NCBI RefSeq assembly: GCF_001421325.1
Contig: NZ_LMJY01000019.1
Location: forward strand, 62,001 to 126,000
Source: Novosphingobium sp. Leaf2
Lineage (GTDB): Bacteria; Pseudomonadota; Alphaproteobacteria; Sphingomonadales; Sphingomonadaceae
Reading direction: 5' to 3'
Length of the DNA: 64,000 nucleotides
Part shown: positions 9,497 to 18,916 of the stretch, piece by piece
Layout of the letters: the number at the start of each line of letters is the position of its first letter
Numbering within the stretch: position 1 is the first letter of the stretch
Notes under the pieces: model-generated
The model's database searches: none
Seen by the model: the letters and a program-made list of their open reading frames with translations, nothing else
Told to the model about the DNA's origin: nothing
Made by a program: the position numbers and the translations under genes

Positions 9497-10513
9497 ATGA
9501 CTATCAAGCACCCCGTCCTCGTTACCGGCGGTGCCGGCTATATCGGCAGCCACGCCGTGCTGGCACTCAAGGATGCCGGCTGGCCGGTCGCGGTGATCGA
9601 CAATCTGGTCACCGGCTTTCGATTCGCGATCCCCGATGGCGTGCCGCTGTATGAAGGCGACATCGCGGATGGCGCGCTGCTGGCACGGATCTTTGCCGAA
9701 CAGGGCATGGGCCAGGGCCAGGGCGCGATCATGCATTTCGCCGGCTCGGTCGTCGTGCCCGAATCGGTCAGCGATCCGCTGAAGTATTATCACAACAACA
9801 CCGCCAAGAGCCGGGCGCTGATCGCAGCAGCGGTGGAAGCCGGCGTGCCGCATTTCATCTTCAGTTCCACGGCCGCTACCTACGGCATTCCCGAAGTGTC
9901 GCCCGTCACCGAAGACAGCCCGAAGGTGCCGATCAATCCCTACGGCATGTCCAAGCTGATGACCGAGGCCATGCTGGCCGACGTGGGCCGGGCCCATGCG
10001 TTCAATTATTGCGCCTTGCGCTACTTCAACGTGGCCGGGGCGGACCCGCAAGCGCGCACCGGGCAATCGACCGCCGGGGCCACGCACCTCATCAAGGTTG
10101 CGGTTGAAGCGGCGCTGGGCAAACGCAGTCATGTGTCGGTGTTCGGCACCGATTTCGACACGCCCGACGGCACCGGCGTGCGCGATTATATCCATGTCTC
10201 TGACCTCGCCAATGCCCACGTCCTGGCGCTGGAAGCGCTGATCGAACAGCCGGCCCGCTCGCTCACCATGAACTGCGGATACGGGCGTGGCTTCTCGGTC
10301 CTGGAGGTTCTCGATGCAGTGGACCGGGTGACCAACCAGAGGATCGATCGCCAGCTGGAAGGCCGCCGCGCCGGCGATCCCGATGCACTGATCTCGGACA
10401 ACAGCCGCATCAAGGCGACGATTCCCTGGGTGCCGCGCTACGCCGACCTGCCCACCATCGTCGAACACGCACTGGCGTGGGAGCGCAAGCTGGGCGAAAT
10501 CCAGCAGCGGTAA
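9497..10513 (+). CDS. galE: UDP-glucose 4-epimerase
   Basis: A 338-residue cytoplasmic short-chain dehydrogenase/reductase that interconverts UDP-glucose and UDP-galactose, supplying galactose for the polymer. The NAD-binding motif GGAGYIGS is near residue 11, followed by the catalytic SSTAATYG and YGMSK (the YxxxK pair). Length and the GalE-specific C-terminal GRRAGDPD segment match the family. It follows the export lipoprotein on the same strand with a 113-base gap. Confidence 0.95.
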   Translation: MTIKHPVLVTGGAGYIGSHAVLALKDAGWPVAVIDNLVTGFRFAIPDGVPLYEGDIADGALLARIFAEQGMGQGQGAIMHFAGSVVVPESVSDPLKYYHNNTAKSRALIAAAVEAGVPHFIFSSTAATYGIPEVSPVTEDSPKVPINPYGMSKLMTEAMLADVGRAHAFNYCALRYFNVAGADPQARTGQSTAGATHLIKVAVEAALGKRSHVSVFGTDFDTPDGTGVRDYIHVSDLANAHVLALEALIEQPARSLTMNCGYGRGFSVLEVLDAVDRVTNQRIDRQLEGRRAGDPDALISDNSRIKATIPWVPRYADLPTIVEHALAWERKLGEIQQR

Positions 10514-10539
10514 CGCCAGGCGCGCCTGGCCCCGGCGTT

Positions 10540-11301
10540 TCAGTTCGTCGGCCCGACCGAAGGCACGAACAGATATCCCTCATTGCGCACGGTGCGGATA
10601 ATGTCGCTGCCGCCCTGCCCGTCTGCCAGCTTGCGGCGCAGGCGTGAGAGTTGCACGTCGATGGCGCGGTCATAATGATCCGAATCCTCGCCGCGCGACC
10701 AGTCGAGCAACTGATCTCGGGTCAGCACCCGGCGGGGATGCTCGGCAAACGCGCGCAGCAACCGGAATTCACCGTCCGATAGCGAAATCAGGGCATTGGT
10801 GGGGTCGAACAGCAGGCGCAGGCCAAGATCCATGCGCCATCCGGCAAAGTGCAGGCATTCTCCCGAATCGACGTCAGCCACGCGGGCGAGCGCAAGCGTC
10901 GTGTTGGAGGTGACGGCAGCATCAGGCTCGGCAGCAGCCCGGCGGCGCAGGACGGTGCGGATGCGGGCCAGTAGCTCGCGCGGGTTGCATGGTTTTGCGA
11001 GGTAGTCGTCCGCGCCCATTTCCAGCCCGACGATGCGATCCACATCGCTTCCCACGGCAGACAGCATGATCACCGGGGGGGCGTCACGGCCAAGCTGGCG
11101 CAGCGCGGTAAGCCCGTCCTCGCGCGGCATCATCACGTCCAGCACGATCAGATCGAAACGCTCGCCGGCCAGCATCGCGCGCATTTCCAGCGGGTCTGCG
11201 GCGGTGCGGGTCTCGTAACCGTGCTTGGCGAGGAATTCGCCGATCAGGGAGCGGATGCCCTCATCGTCGTCAACGATGAGAATGCGCGTATCAAGGTTCA
11301 T
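10540..11301 (-). CDS. OmpR/PhoB-family response regulator
   Basis: A DNA-binding regulator of 253 residues. It has a receiver domain (ILIVDDDEG acidic pair, phosphoacceptor Asp in LIVLDVMMP, Lys in YLAKPCNPRE) and a C-terminal winged helix ending with LRRKLADG and the usual RGxGY region altered to VRNEGYLF. ATG 11301 is used; an ATG at 11322 would add seven residues. It is divergent from the histidine kinase at 11946 across a 644-base gap, and the two are presumably partners. Confidence 0.92.
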   Translation of the reverse strand: MNLDTRILIVDDDEGIRSLIGEFLAKHGYETRTAADPLEMRAMLAGERFDLIVLDVMMPREDGLTALRQLGRDAPPVIMLSAVGSDVDRIVGLEMGADDYLAKPCNPRELLARIRTVLRRRAAAEPDAAVTSNTTLALARVADVDSGECLHFAGWRMDLGLRLLFDPTNALISLSDGEFRLLRAFAEHPRRVLTRDQLLDWSRGEDSDHYDRAIDVQLSRLRRKLADGQGGSDIIRTVRNEGYLFVPSVGPTN

Positions 11302-11945
11302 CACCGGCAGGTCTATAATCATTCCCGCGTGATGAACAGCACCTGTTCCAAGGGTATTTCATCCACGGATACAGGTCGCGACGAGTCTGAAATAGATCTG
11401 CAAAGCGGTGAAATCCGTTCGCAACCTGCGCCGCCCAGATCAGCAGCCATGGACAGCCACGAGATGCATCGGGCCGCCGGAAACCGCCGCATGGAAGCGC
11501 CCCCCGCTTTCCGTGCCAGCCCTCCCGCGCCCTTTGCATCCCAGCCCATCGCCCGGGACGCCGCCGCCATGGCTGCCCGCGGTGCCGGGGTCGTCGCACG
11601 AGCAGGTTCTGTAGTCGCACCCGTCTTGCTCGTAGACGACCCCGGATCTAAAGGGCGTGCATCTGACGGCGTTGCCTGGCGCCGTCTGCAAACTGTCATG
11701 GCGCGCTGCTACCCGCAGCGCCGTCAAGCCGCACCGCCCGCTGAGCCGGGCTGCGCGATACGAGTTTCCTCCGGCCTGCGGCATCGCGGCCGGATCATCC
11801 GGGGTGACCGTTCCCGCCACCAGCCCTTGTGGCTGGCGGGAACGCGGAGCGGGGACAGGAGGGACGTGTCCCTCTCTCCTGTCCCCGCTCCGCATACCAT
11901 CTACCGCTATCGAATTTCACCGTTCCCCGTGCCACAAGCACGCGC
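11302..11945. other. Intergenic region between the divergent regulator and kinase genes
   Basis: No convincing gene is present in these 644 bases. An open frame on the minus strand (11319-11699, 126 codons) ends in an ATGA overlap with the upstream regulator start, but its composition resembles random GC-rich readthrough and no domain is recognisable. The notable content is two adjacent perfect hairpins at 11810-11893, listed separately. Confidence 0.55.
11810..11893. repeat. Two abutting hairpin-forming inverted repeats
   Basis: The first element (11810-11843) has 10-bp arms. The second (11844-11893) has perfect 18-bp arms (11844-11861 with 11876-11893) around a 14-base loop that itself contains a GGAC/GTCC pairing. 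They touch with no spacer and lie 52 bases before the kinase start. They lack a T tract, so they look more like a REP- or MITE-type repeat than a terminator. Copies elsewhere in the genome would confirm this. Confidence 0.7.
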
Positions 11946-14069
11946 ATGATTCTTCCCGTGCTTCCCCGCCGGTTCGGCATGCCGCTGGCGATGCAGATGG
12001 TCGCCATCCTGGTGTGCGTGCTGCTGGCTGCACAGTTGGTGACCCTGGCGCTGACGGTCATCCTGCCGCCACGACCGAATGCGCGGTGGGACATGGCCGA
12101 GGTGGCGGCTGCGCTCATGGGCGGCAATCCGCCCGCGCGGCTGGAGCGCAGGATCATGCGCGGGCCGCCGGACGTGGCCGGGCAAGGCTGGCTGGTGTCG
12201 CAATCCTCGCGCGATGCGCTGGCGCGCCGGATCGGCCGTCCGCCGCAGGACGTGATTCTGGCCTTCTACACGCAGCTTCCGGTTGGCGGGGTCGCCGTGC
12301 CCAGCGCGCGCGGTTCGCCGCTTGCTTTGGCCGACGGGATGTCCGGCGGCATGTCGGCATTGCTGATCGCGCCTGCACATGCGCAGGCCATACCTGGCGG
12401 CCCCCCGATCGCCGGCAGCCCCGGCCCCGCCGGCATGCCCGGCGGTGGATTTCCCGGAGGCCGGCTGCCGGGCGGCGGCCTGCCCGGTGGCGGACTTCCG
12501 GGGCGCGGGTTTCCGGGCGCTTCTTTTCCGCGAAATCCCGGTCAACCTGGAACGGGGATGCCGCGCACGACTTTGCCGGGCGGCGGCAGCTTGCCTGCCG
12601 GGCCTGGTGCAAACCCGGGAGGTTCCGGCAGACCCACTGGCGTAGGAGCCGGATCAACCGCACCCGCGCCAGGCCAGACCACCACGGGGTTGGGCCAGGG
12701 CGCGCTGCCCGGTAGCCCGTTTGGAGGCCGTGGCCCATTCGCCGGGCCCGAATCGCTGGGAGCGCTGGGACGACCCACCGGCGCACTGGGACCCGGGATG
12801 AGCTCCCGCATCATGGTCATGCCCAACCTGCCGGCCATCAACCCGGACGCCCCCCGGACGCCGCGCGCGGCGACGCAGAATATCGTTGGCGACACCGGCG
12901 AAAGCAGGACAGTCCTTCCTGGCGCCGCAGGCCCGGTAAGCGTGAAAGTACCCCTCGCGACCGCGCCGATTGTCCTGCCCGCGCAGCGCCCTGTGGTAAC
13001 GGCTGTGGCGGCGCCCGATGCGGCAACCTCTGCCGTCGTCACCAAGCCGGAGCCCATACCATTCCGCCGCGAACGTGATTCGCTGTTCGAGCTGGCATCG
13101 CCGCCGTTTATCGAGGGGGATTTCGTGGCCGCTGCACGCCAGGCTGACGGCACCTGGCTGGCAGTGGCCCCCCGCGCCGAGGCGTTCCCCAACGCCTGGC
13201 AGACCCGGGTGATGCTGTGGTTTGCCCTGTCGCTGGCGATCGTCAGCCCGCTGGCATGGCTGTTCGTGCGGCGCATCGTACTGCCGCTGCGCGATTTCGC
13301 GGTGGCGGCGGAGCAACTGGGCCGCGATCCTTCCGCAACGATCCTGCCGCTCTCCGGGCCGGCAGAGATCGGCCGCGCTGCCAACGCCTTCAACCAGATG
13401 CGCCATCGCCTGCGCGCCTTCGTCGATGACCGCACCGCCATGGTGGGCGCGATAAGCCATGACTTGCGCACGCCGCTCACCCGGCTGCGCTTCCGCATCG
13501 AAGACGTGCCAGACGATCAGCGCACCGGATTGCTGAAGGAAGTGACCGAGATGGAAGCGATGATCAGCCAGGTCATCGGCTTCATCCGCGATGCCTCCAC
13601 GCCGGGGCCCCGCCAGCGCCTGGACTTTGCCGACGTGATCGCCGGCAGCGTTGCCGACTGGCAACTGGTGGGCGCCAACGTCCTGATCGAAAGCACCACC
13701 CACGTGCCGGTGGACGTGGACCCGGTGGGCATTCGGCGCCTGCTGGCCAACCTTCTCGAAAACGCGGTGAAATACGGCGAAAGCGCGCGCGTGCGGGTTT
13801 CGCTTTCCGGCGGCGAGGCGGTTGCCGAAATCGTCGATGCCGGGCCGGGTATCCCCGAGGACGAGTTCGACCGCGCATTCGAGCCGTTCTATCGCAGCGA
13901 AGCGGCGCGACGGTCCGGCCGCACCGGCAGTGGCCTTGGCCTTGCCGTATGCCGCTCGATCGCGCGGGCGCACGGCGGCGATGTCTCGTTCGCGCACGGC
14001 AAGGACGGCTTCATCACCCGGCTGAGCGTTCCGGCAGCATTCTCCTCCCCCCTGCGCAAGGCGGCGTGA
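11946..14069 (+). CDS. Sensor histidine kinase with Gly/Pro-rich periplasmic insert
   Basis: An inner-membrane kinase of 707 residues. It has a transmembrane helix near residues 10-40, a very large periplasmic part to about 420, a second helix (about 423-441) and HAMP. The dimerisation domain has phosphoacceptor His505 (ISHDLRTPLTRL); the ATPase has an N box (NLLENAVKYG), DAGPGIPEDEF and GSGLGLAV. Residues about 147-295 are low-complexity, built of GGGLPGG/GRGFPG-like units. ATG 11946 directly precedes the first helix. It presumably phosphorylates the regulator at 10540. The stop overlaps the next gene's GTG (GTGA). Confidence 0.9.
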   Translation: MILPVLPRRFGMPLAMQMVAILVCVLLAAQLVTLALTVILPPRPNARWDMAEVAAALMGGNPPARLERRIMRGPPDVAGQGWLVSQSSRDALARRIGRPPQDVILAFYTQLPVGGVAVPSARGSPLALADGMSGGMSALLIAPAHAQAIPGGPPIAGSPGPAGMPGGGFPGGRLPGGGLPGGGLPGRGFPGASFPRNPGQPGTGMPRTTLPGGGSLPAGPGANPGGSGRPTGVGAGSTAPAPGQTTTGLGQGALPGSPFGGRGPFAGPESLGALGRPTGALGPGMSSRIMVMPNLPAINPDAPRTPRAATQNIVGDTGESRTVLPGAAGPVSVKVPLATAPIVLPAQRPVVTAVAAPDAATSAVVTKPEPIPFRRERDSLFELASPPFIEGDFVAAARQADGTWLAVAPRAEAFPNAWQTRVMLWFALSLAIVSPLAWLFVRRIVLPLRDFAVAAEQLGRDPSATILPLSGPAEIGRAANAFNQMRHRLRAFVDDRTAMVGAISHDLRTPLTRLRFRIEDVPDDQRTGLLKEVTEMEAMISQVIGFIRDASTPGPRQRLDFADVIAGSVADWQLVGANVLIESTTHVPVDVDPVGIRRLLANLLENAVKYGESARVRVSLSGGEAVAEIVDAGPGIPEDEFDRAFEPFYRSEAARRSGRTGSGLGLAVCRSIARAHGGDVSFAHGKDGFITRLSVPAAFSSPLRKAA

Positions 14070-15034
14070 TCCGCTTGAAAACGCCCATCGTCCTAAGCAC
14101 ACTGGCGCCGCTGCTGGCGCTGCTGCCCGGCGCCCGCGCCGCCGCGCAAGACACCACAGCGCCGATCCAGGCCCCGACGACCGTATCGCTGGACGCCGCT
14201 GCCCAGCCGGCTGACGCGGCAACCGCTGATCCTGCTTCCCCGGCGCCGCCCCTGTGGACGGCGGCATTATCCACCGGCATCAGCGCGCGGGATAGCGGGC
14301 CGGACGGCACCTGGCAGACGCTCAACCTGACCCGCCGGGTGGGCCGGGGCTACGTGCGCGGCACCGTGATGCGCTATCACGGCACGCTGCTGCAGTCGGA
14401 CGTGGCGCTGCCGTCCGATTACTATGTCGGCACCATCGGCGCGGGCGGCAACTTCGATAACTGGGTGATCGATGGATGGGCCAGTTACGGGCGGCAGGTC
14501 TACGGGCGGATCAGCACCAGTGCGGGAAGCCGGGCCAGCACCGGATCGAAGGCGAGCGACTATTACGCCGCCGGCGGCGATTTCGGGCGCGTAGTGCCCC
14601 TGGGCGGCAACTTCTTCCTGACCCCCACGATCGCCGCCGCCTTCGCCCAAGGCAAACTACTGCGCCCTGCGCCCACCGGCACCACGTTTACGGACCTCGA
14701 AACGAACGAGCCCACCTGGTCCGCCAATGCGGCCACCCGGATCGATTATGCGTTCGGGCCGCAGCACAGCGATTACGTCGGCTTGTCGCTGTCCCGCAAC
14801 TGGACCAGCAACGGCATCTCGATGCTGCGCATCCGCCCCGAGCTGCAAAACGACGGCGCCTTGGGCCTCGGGCTTTTCAGCAAGCATTATCCCGACAGCT
14901 GGTTCGAGGCCGGGGCCAGCACCAGCCTGAAGCTTCGGCGGGACATTTATCTCGATCTTTTCGCCACCCGCAGCTTTGGCGTTTCGACCGGCGACATCAC
15001 CACCGGCGGATTGTCTTTACGCAAATCCTTCTGA
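14066..15034 (+). CDS. Outer-membrane beta-barrel protein
   Basis: A 322-residue exported protein with a signal peptide (MIRLKTPIVLSTLAPLLALL, cut near ARAAAQ), a Pro/Ala-rich linker to about residue 60, then alternating amphipathic strands typical of a porin-like barrel. It ends in LSLRKSF, the C-terminal aromatic signature recognised by the Bam machinery. No named family is certain; the pattern resembles autotransporter-like or putative polysaccharide-locus porins. The GTG start overlaps the kinase stop (GTGA), so its expression is coupled to the sensor kinase. Confidence 0.78.
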   Translation: MIRLKTPIVLSTLAPLLALLPGARAAAQDTTAPIQAPTTVSLDAAAQPADAATADPASPAPPLWTAALSTGISARDSGPDGTWQTLNLTRRVGRGYVRGTVMRYHGTLLQSDVALPSDYYVGTIGAGGNFDNWVIDGWASYGRQVYGRISTSAGSRASTGSKASDYYAAGGDFGRVVPLGGNFFLTPTIAAAFAQGKLLRPAPTGTTFTDLETNEPTWSANAATRIDYAFGPQHSDYVGLSLSRNWTSNGISMLRIRPELQNDGALGLGLFSKHYPDSWFEAGASTSLKLRRDIYLDLFATRSFGVSTGDITTGGLSLRKSF

Positions 15035-15181
15035 CACTTGACCAAACCAGGTGGCGTGACGGCGCGGCAAACTTTGTCATTACCGCATTGCTGACTATCG
15101 GGTCTCGCGGAATTTTGCATTGCAGCAAAGACCCTCGGGCTTTATGGAATTACCACTATTTCATTTGGGGTGTGTCTAACG

Positions 15182-16324
15182 ATGAGCAATTCAGGCAGCG
15201 GCGCGCGCAAAGTGGCTTTGATCACAGGCGTTACCGGACAGGACGGCTCCTATCTGGCCGAATTTCTGCTTGAGAAGGGCTACGAGGTTCATGGCATCAA
15301 GCGCCGCGCCTCGCTGTTCAACACCGCGCGCGTCGATCACATCTACGAAGATCCGCATCAGCACGGCTCGCGCTTCAAGCTGCACTACGGCGATCTTAGC
15401 GACACCTCCAACCTCACCCGCCTGATCCGCGACATCGAGCCGGACGAGATCTACAACCTAGGCGCGCAAAGCCACGTGGCCGTCAGCTTCGAAGCGCCGG
15501 AGTATACCGCCGACGTCGACGCGATCGGCACCTTGCGCATCCTGGAAGCGGTGCGATTCCTTGGTCTGGAAAAGAAGACCCGCTTCTACCAGGCCTCCAC
15601 CTCCGAACTGTACGGGCTGGTGCAGGAAATTCCCCAGCGCGAGACGACGCCGTTCTATCCCCGCTCGCCTTATGCGGTCGCCAAGCTCTATGCGTACTGG
15701 ATCACGGTGAACTACCGCGAAGCCTACGGAATGTATGCGTGCAACGGCGTCCTGTTCAACCATGAGAGCCCGCGCCGCGGCGAAACCTTCGTCACCCGCA
15801 AGGTCACCCGCGGCCTCGCCAACATCGCGCTCGGCCTCGAACCGTGCCTGTACATGGGCAACATCGATTCGCTGCGCGATTGGGGCCACGCCAAGGACTA
15901 TGTCCGCATGCAGTGGATGATGCTGCAGCAGGAAGAAGCGCGTGACTTCGTGATCGCCACCGGCGTGCAGTATTCGGTGCGCCAGTTCATCACGTGGGCC
16001 GCCAAGGAACTGGGCGTGACGCTGGAATTCACCGGCACCGGGGTGGACGAGATCGCCACGGTCACCGCGATCGAAGGCACTTTGGCGCCCGCACTTGCCG
16101 TTGGCGATGTCGTCATGCGCATCGACCCGCGCTATTTCCGCCCTGCCGAAGTGGAAACGCTGCTGGGCGATCCCTCCAAGGCCAAGGAACTGCTGGGCTG
16201 GGAGCCGGTCATCACGGTGCAGGAAATGTGCGCCGAAATGGTCGCCGAGGATCACAAGGCCGCGCGGCGCCACGCGCTGCTGAAGGAGCACGGCCTGGAA
16301 ATCCCGGTCAGCGTCGAAGGCTGA
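15182..16324 (+). CDS. gmd: GDP-mannose 4,6-dehydratase
   Basis: A 380-residue cytoplasmic enzyme converting GDP-mannose to GDP-4-keto-6-deoxymannose, the precursor of GDP-fucose, GDP-rhamnose or perosamine. It has the cofactor motif [10 protein letters not shown], the substrate signature [10 protein letters not shown], catalytic STSELYG and YAVAK, and the Gmd-specific [15 protein letters not shown]. No reductase or synthase to finish the sugar is visible nearby, so the final 6-deoxyhexose is not known. ATG 15182 is chosen over codons upstream. A strong intrinsic terminator follows. Confidence 0.96.
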   Translation: MSNSGSGARKVALITGVTGQDGSYLAEFLLEKGYEVHGIKRRASLFNTARVDHIYEDPHQHGSRFKLHYGDLSDTSNLTRLIRDIEPDEIYNLGAQSHVAVSFEAPEYTADVDAIGTLRILEAVRFLGLEKKTRFYQASTSELYGLVQEIPQRETTPFYPRSPYAVAKLYAYWITVNYREAYGMYACNGVLFNHESPRRGETFVTRKVTRGLANIALGLEPCLYMGNIDSLRDWGHAKDYVRMQWMMLQQEEARDFVIATGVQYSVRQFITWAAKELGVTLEFTGTGVDEIATVTAIEGTLAPALAVGDVVMRIDPRYFRPAEVETLLGDPSKAKELLGWEPVITVQEMCAEMVAEDHKAARRHALLKEHGLEIPVSVEG

Positions 16325-16342
16325 TCGCTGCCGCATCACAGG

Positions 16343-16382
16343 AAAGGGGCCGGGACCGGAGACTGTCCGCCGGCCCCTTTTT
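16343..16382 (+). terminator. Intrinsic terminator after gmd
   Basis: An 11-bp perfect GC-rich stem (16343-16353 with 16370-16380) is followed by a run of five T (16378-16382), 19 bases after the gmd stop. This is a textbook rho-independent terminator and separates gmd from the epimerase downstream. Confidence 0.88.
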
Positions 16383-16469
16383 CTGTGCGTGATTAGCTTC
16401 TGATCCACCTTTGGCCGCTATGGCCGGATCGCAACGTGAGCGGCACCCGCCCTCGCCGCTGCTGGAGGC

Positions 16470-17486
16470 ATGATGACGACGCTGGGTTCAACGGTTCTGG
16501 TGACAGGCGCAGCCGGGTTCATCGGCGCGCAAGTGGCGCAGGCCCTGCTGGCGCGCGGTCAGCAGGTTATCGGCATCGACAACCTCAACGCCTATTACCC
16601 GGTGTCGCTGAAGCAGGCGCGCCTCGATCGCGTGGGGGCAGCGCACGGCGATGCGTTCCGCTTTCTCCCGCTCGATTTTTCGGACGCCGGGGCGCTGACA
16701 GCCGCGCTCGAACCCTACCGCTTCGATGCCATCGTCCATCTGGGCGCGCAGGCCGGGGTGCGCTACTCGCTGGAAAATCCGCAGGCTTACGTTGCGTCCA
16801 ATCTGGCCGGCCATGTCAACATGCTGGAAATCGCCCGCGCGCGCGGCGTGGCGCACATGGTCTACGCCAGCTCAAGCTCGGTCTACGGCGGCAACGCCAA
16901 GCTGCCTTTCGCCGTCGAGGATCGCGCCGACCATCCCGTGTCCCTCTATGCCGCCACCAAGAAAGCCGACGAACTGATGAGCGAGACGTACGCCCATCTG
17001 TTCCGCATCCCTCTGACCGGCCTGCGCTTTTTTACCGTATATGGCCCGTGGGGCCGGCCCGACATGGCAATGTGGAAGTTTGCCGAACGCATCCTGCAGG
17101 ACCGCCCGATCGAGGTTTATAACCACGGCGAGATGCAGCGCGATTTCACCTACATCGACGATATCGTGGCCGGCGTACTGGCCTGCCTCGATCGTCCACC
17201 GGCAGACGATGGCGCACCAAAGGCGGGCGGCAGCGTCAAGCCCCATGCGCTCTACAACATCGGCAACAACCGCTCGGAGCATCTGATGCGCCTGATCGCG
17301 GTGCTGGAAGAAGCCTGCGGCCGCAAAGCCACGCTGAACCTGATGCCGATGCAGGCCGGCGACGTTCCCGCCACGTATGCCGACATCACCGCGCTCACCC
17401 GCGACACGGGCTATGCGCCCAGCACGCCGATCGAGGTGGGCGTGCCGCGCTTTGTGGACTGGTTTCGGGGGTACACCGGCCTGTAA
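16470..17486 (+). CDS. UDP-glucuronate 4-epimerase-like SDR
   Basis: A 338-residue extended short-chain dehydrogenase. It shows GAAGFIGAQVAQ for NAD, the family-typical GIDNLNAYYPVSLKQAR, catalytic SSSSVYGGN and YAATKKADE, and RFFTVYGPWGRPDMA, the signature of bacterial UDP-glucuronate epimerases (GAE/CapI/WbtF type). It should convert UDP-glucuronate to UDP-galacturonate in the cytoplasm. The substrate would come from the Ugd enzyme encoded immediately downstream, which supports the assignment. ATG at 16470 or 16473. Confidence 0.9.
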   Translation: MMTTLGSTVLVTGAAGFIGAQVAQALLARGQQVIGIDNLNAYYPVSLKQARLDRVGAAHGDAFRFLPLDFSDAGALTAALEPYRFDAIVHLGAQAGVRYSLENPQAYVASNLAGHVNMLEIARARGVAHMVYASSSSVYGGNAKLPFAVEDRADHPVSLYAATKKADELMSETYAHLFRIPLTGLRFFTVYGPWGRPDMAMWKFAERILQDRPIEVYNHGEMQRDFTYIDDIVAGVLACLDRPPADDGAPKAGGSVKPHALYNIGNNRSEHLMRLIAVLEEACGRKATLNLMPMQAGDVPATYADITALTRDTGYAPSTPIEVGVPRFVDWFRGYTGL

Positions 17487-17581
17487 TCGCCGTCACCGAC
17501 GTGACCGGGAGGTGCGCTGCACTTCCCCTTGCGCTCCTTCGGCCCTAAAGGCCGCTCCTGTTCTCCTCCCATGAGGTTCAC

Positions 17582-18892
17582 ATGAAGATTGCTATGGTGG
17601 GCTCGGGCTACGTTGGCCTGGTGTCAGGTGCCTGTTTCGCGGATTTCGGCCACGATGTGGTGTGCATCGACAAGGACCAGTCCAAGATCGATCGCCTGCA
17701 TGACGGGATCATGCCGATCTACGAGCCGGGGCTGGACGCGCTGGTCGCCGGCAACGTGCGCGCCGGGCGGCTTTCGTTTACCACCGATCTGGCCGAGGGT
17801 ATCGCCGGAGCATCGGCAATCTTCATCGCCGTGGGCACTCCTTCGCGCCGGGGCGATGGCCATGCCGACTTGTCGTTCGTGCATGCCGTGGCGCTGGAAG
17901 TGGGGGAGCACCTGTCGAACGATGCGGTCGTCGTCACCAAGTCCACGGTGCCGGTGGGTACGGGTGATGAAGTGGAGCGGATCATCGCGCAAAGCGGCAC
18001 GAAGCACCGCGTCTCGGTGGTTTCCAACCCGGAGTTCCTGCGTGAGGGCGCCGCCATCGGTGACTTCAAGCGGCCTGACCGGATCGTCATCGGCGCTGAG
18101 GACGAGTTTGGCCGGGCGGTGATGCGCCAGGTCTATCGCCCGCTGTTCCTGAACGAATCGCCGATACTGTTCGTCTCGCGCCGGTCGGCCGAAATGATCA
18201 AATACGCGGCCAATGCCTTCCTCGCCACTAAGATCACCTTCATCAACGAGATCGCGGACTTGTGCGAGAAGGTCGGCGGCAACGTGCAGGACGTGGCGCG
18301 CGGCATCGGGCTGGACGGGCGCATCGGCAAGAAGTTCCTCCACGCCGGCCCCGGCTATGGCGGTTCGTGCTTCCCCAAGGATACGCTGGCCCTGCTAAAG
18401 ACCGCGGAGGACTATGACAGCCCGCTGCGCCTGGTGGAGGCAGTCGCCAAGGTCAACGACAGCCGCAAGCGCGCGATGGGCCGCAAGGTCATCGAGGCGC
18501 TGGGCGGCCACGATGCGGCGCGCGGCAAGCGCGTGGCGATGCTGGGCCTGACCTTCAAGCCCAACACCGACGACATGCGCGATTCGCCCGCCATCGCCAT
18601 CGCCCAGACGCTGACCGACAACGGCGTGTCGGTGGCGGCCTTCGATCCCGAAGGCATGGAATCAGCCCGCGCGCTGATGGCCGAAGTGGAGATGGTGGGT
18701 GACCCCTACGCGGCGATCACCGGCGCGGACGCGGTCGTGATCGTCACCGAATGGGACGCCTTCCGCGCGCTCGACCTCGACCGGGTAAAGGCGCTCGCGA
18801 ACGCGCCCGTGCTGGTGGACCTGCGCAACATCTACAAGCCGGAAGACATGCGCGCGGCGGGCTTTGCCTATACCTCGATCGGGCGGGCATAG
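17582..18892 (+). CDS. ugd: UDP-glucose 6-dehydrogenase
   Basis: A 436-residue cytoplasmic enzyme oxidising UDP-glucose to UDP-glucuronate with two NAD. It shows the N-terminal dinucleotide motif GSGYVGLVSG, the catalytic cysteine in GPGYGGSCFPKD, the hinge Lys in SAEMIKYAANAFLA and the C-terminal domain GLTFKPNTDDMRDSPA. Length is normal. It sits 95 bases after the epimerase that would use its product; the intervening stretch contains a small GGCCN4GGCC-type hairpin but no gene. Confidence 0.96.
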   Translation: MKIAMVGSGYVGLVSGACFADFGHDVVCIDKDQSKIDRLHDGIMPIYEPGLDALVAGNVRAGRLSFTTDLAEGIAGASAIFIAVGTPSRRGDGHADLSFVHAVALEVGEHLSNDAVVVTKSTVPVGTGDEVERIIAQSGTKHRVSVVSNPEFLREGAAIGDFKRPDRIVIGAEDEFGRAVMRQVYRPLFLNESPILFVSRRSAEMIKYAANAFLATKITFINEIADLCEKVGGNVQDVARGIGLDGRIGKKFLHAGPGYGGSCFPKDTLALLKTAEDYDSPLRLVEAVAKVNDSRKRAMGRKVIEALGGHDAARGKRVAMLGLTFKPNTDDMRDSPAIAIAQTLTDNGVSVAAFDPEGMESARALMAEVEMVGDPYAAITGADAVVIVTEWDAFRALDLDRVKALANAPVLVDLRNIYKPEDMRAAGFAYTSIGRA

Positions 18893-18916
18893 GGCAGGCT
18901 ATTCAACCGCTGCGCT

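Noticed and set aside
11440..11895. Minus-strand open frame of 151 codons between the regulator and kinase genes
   Set aside because: It runs through the hairpin repeat, has no recognisable domain and has no ribosome-binding site.
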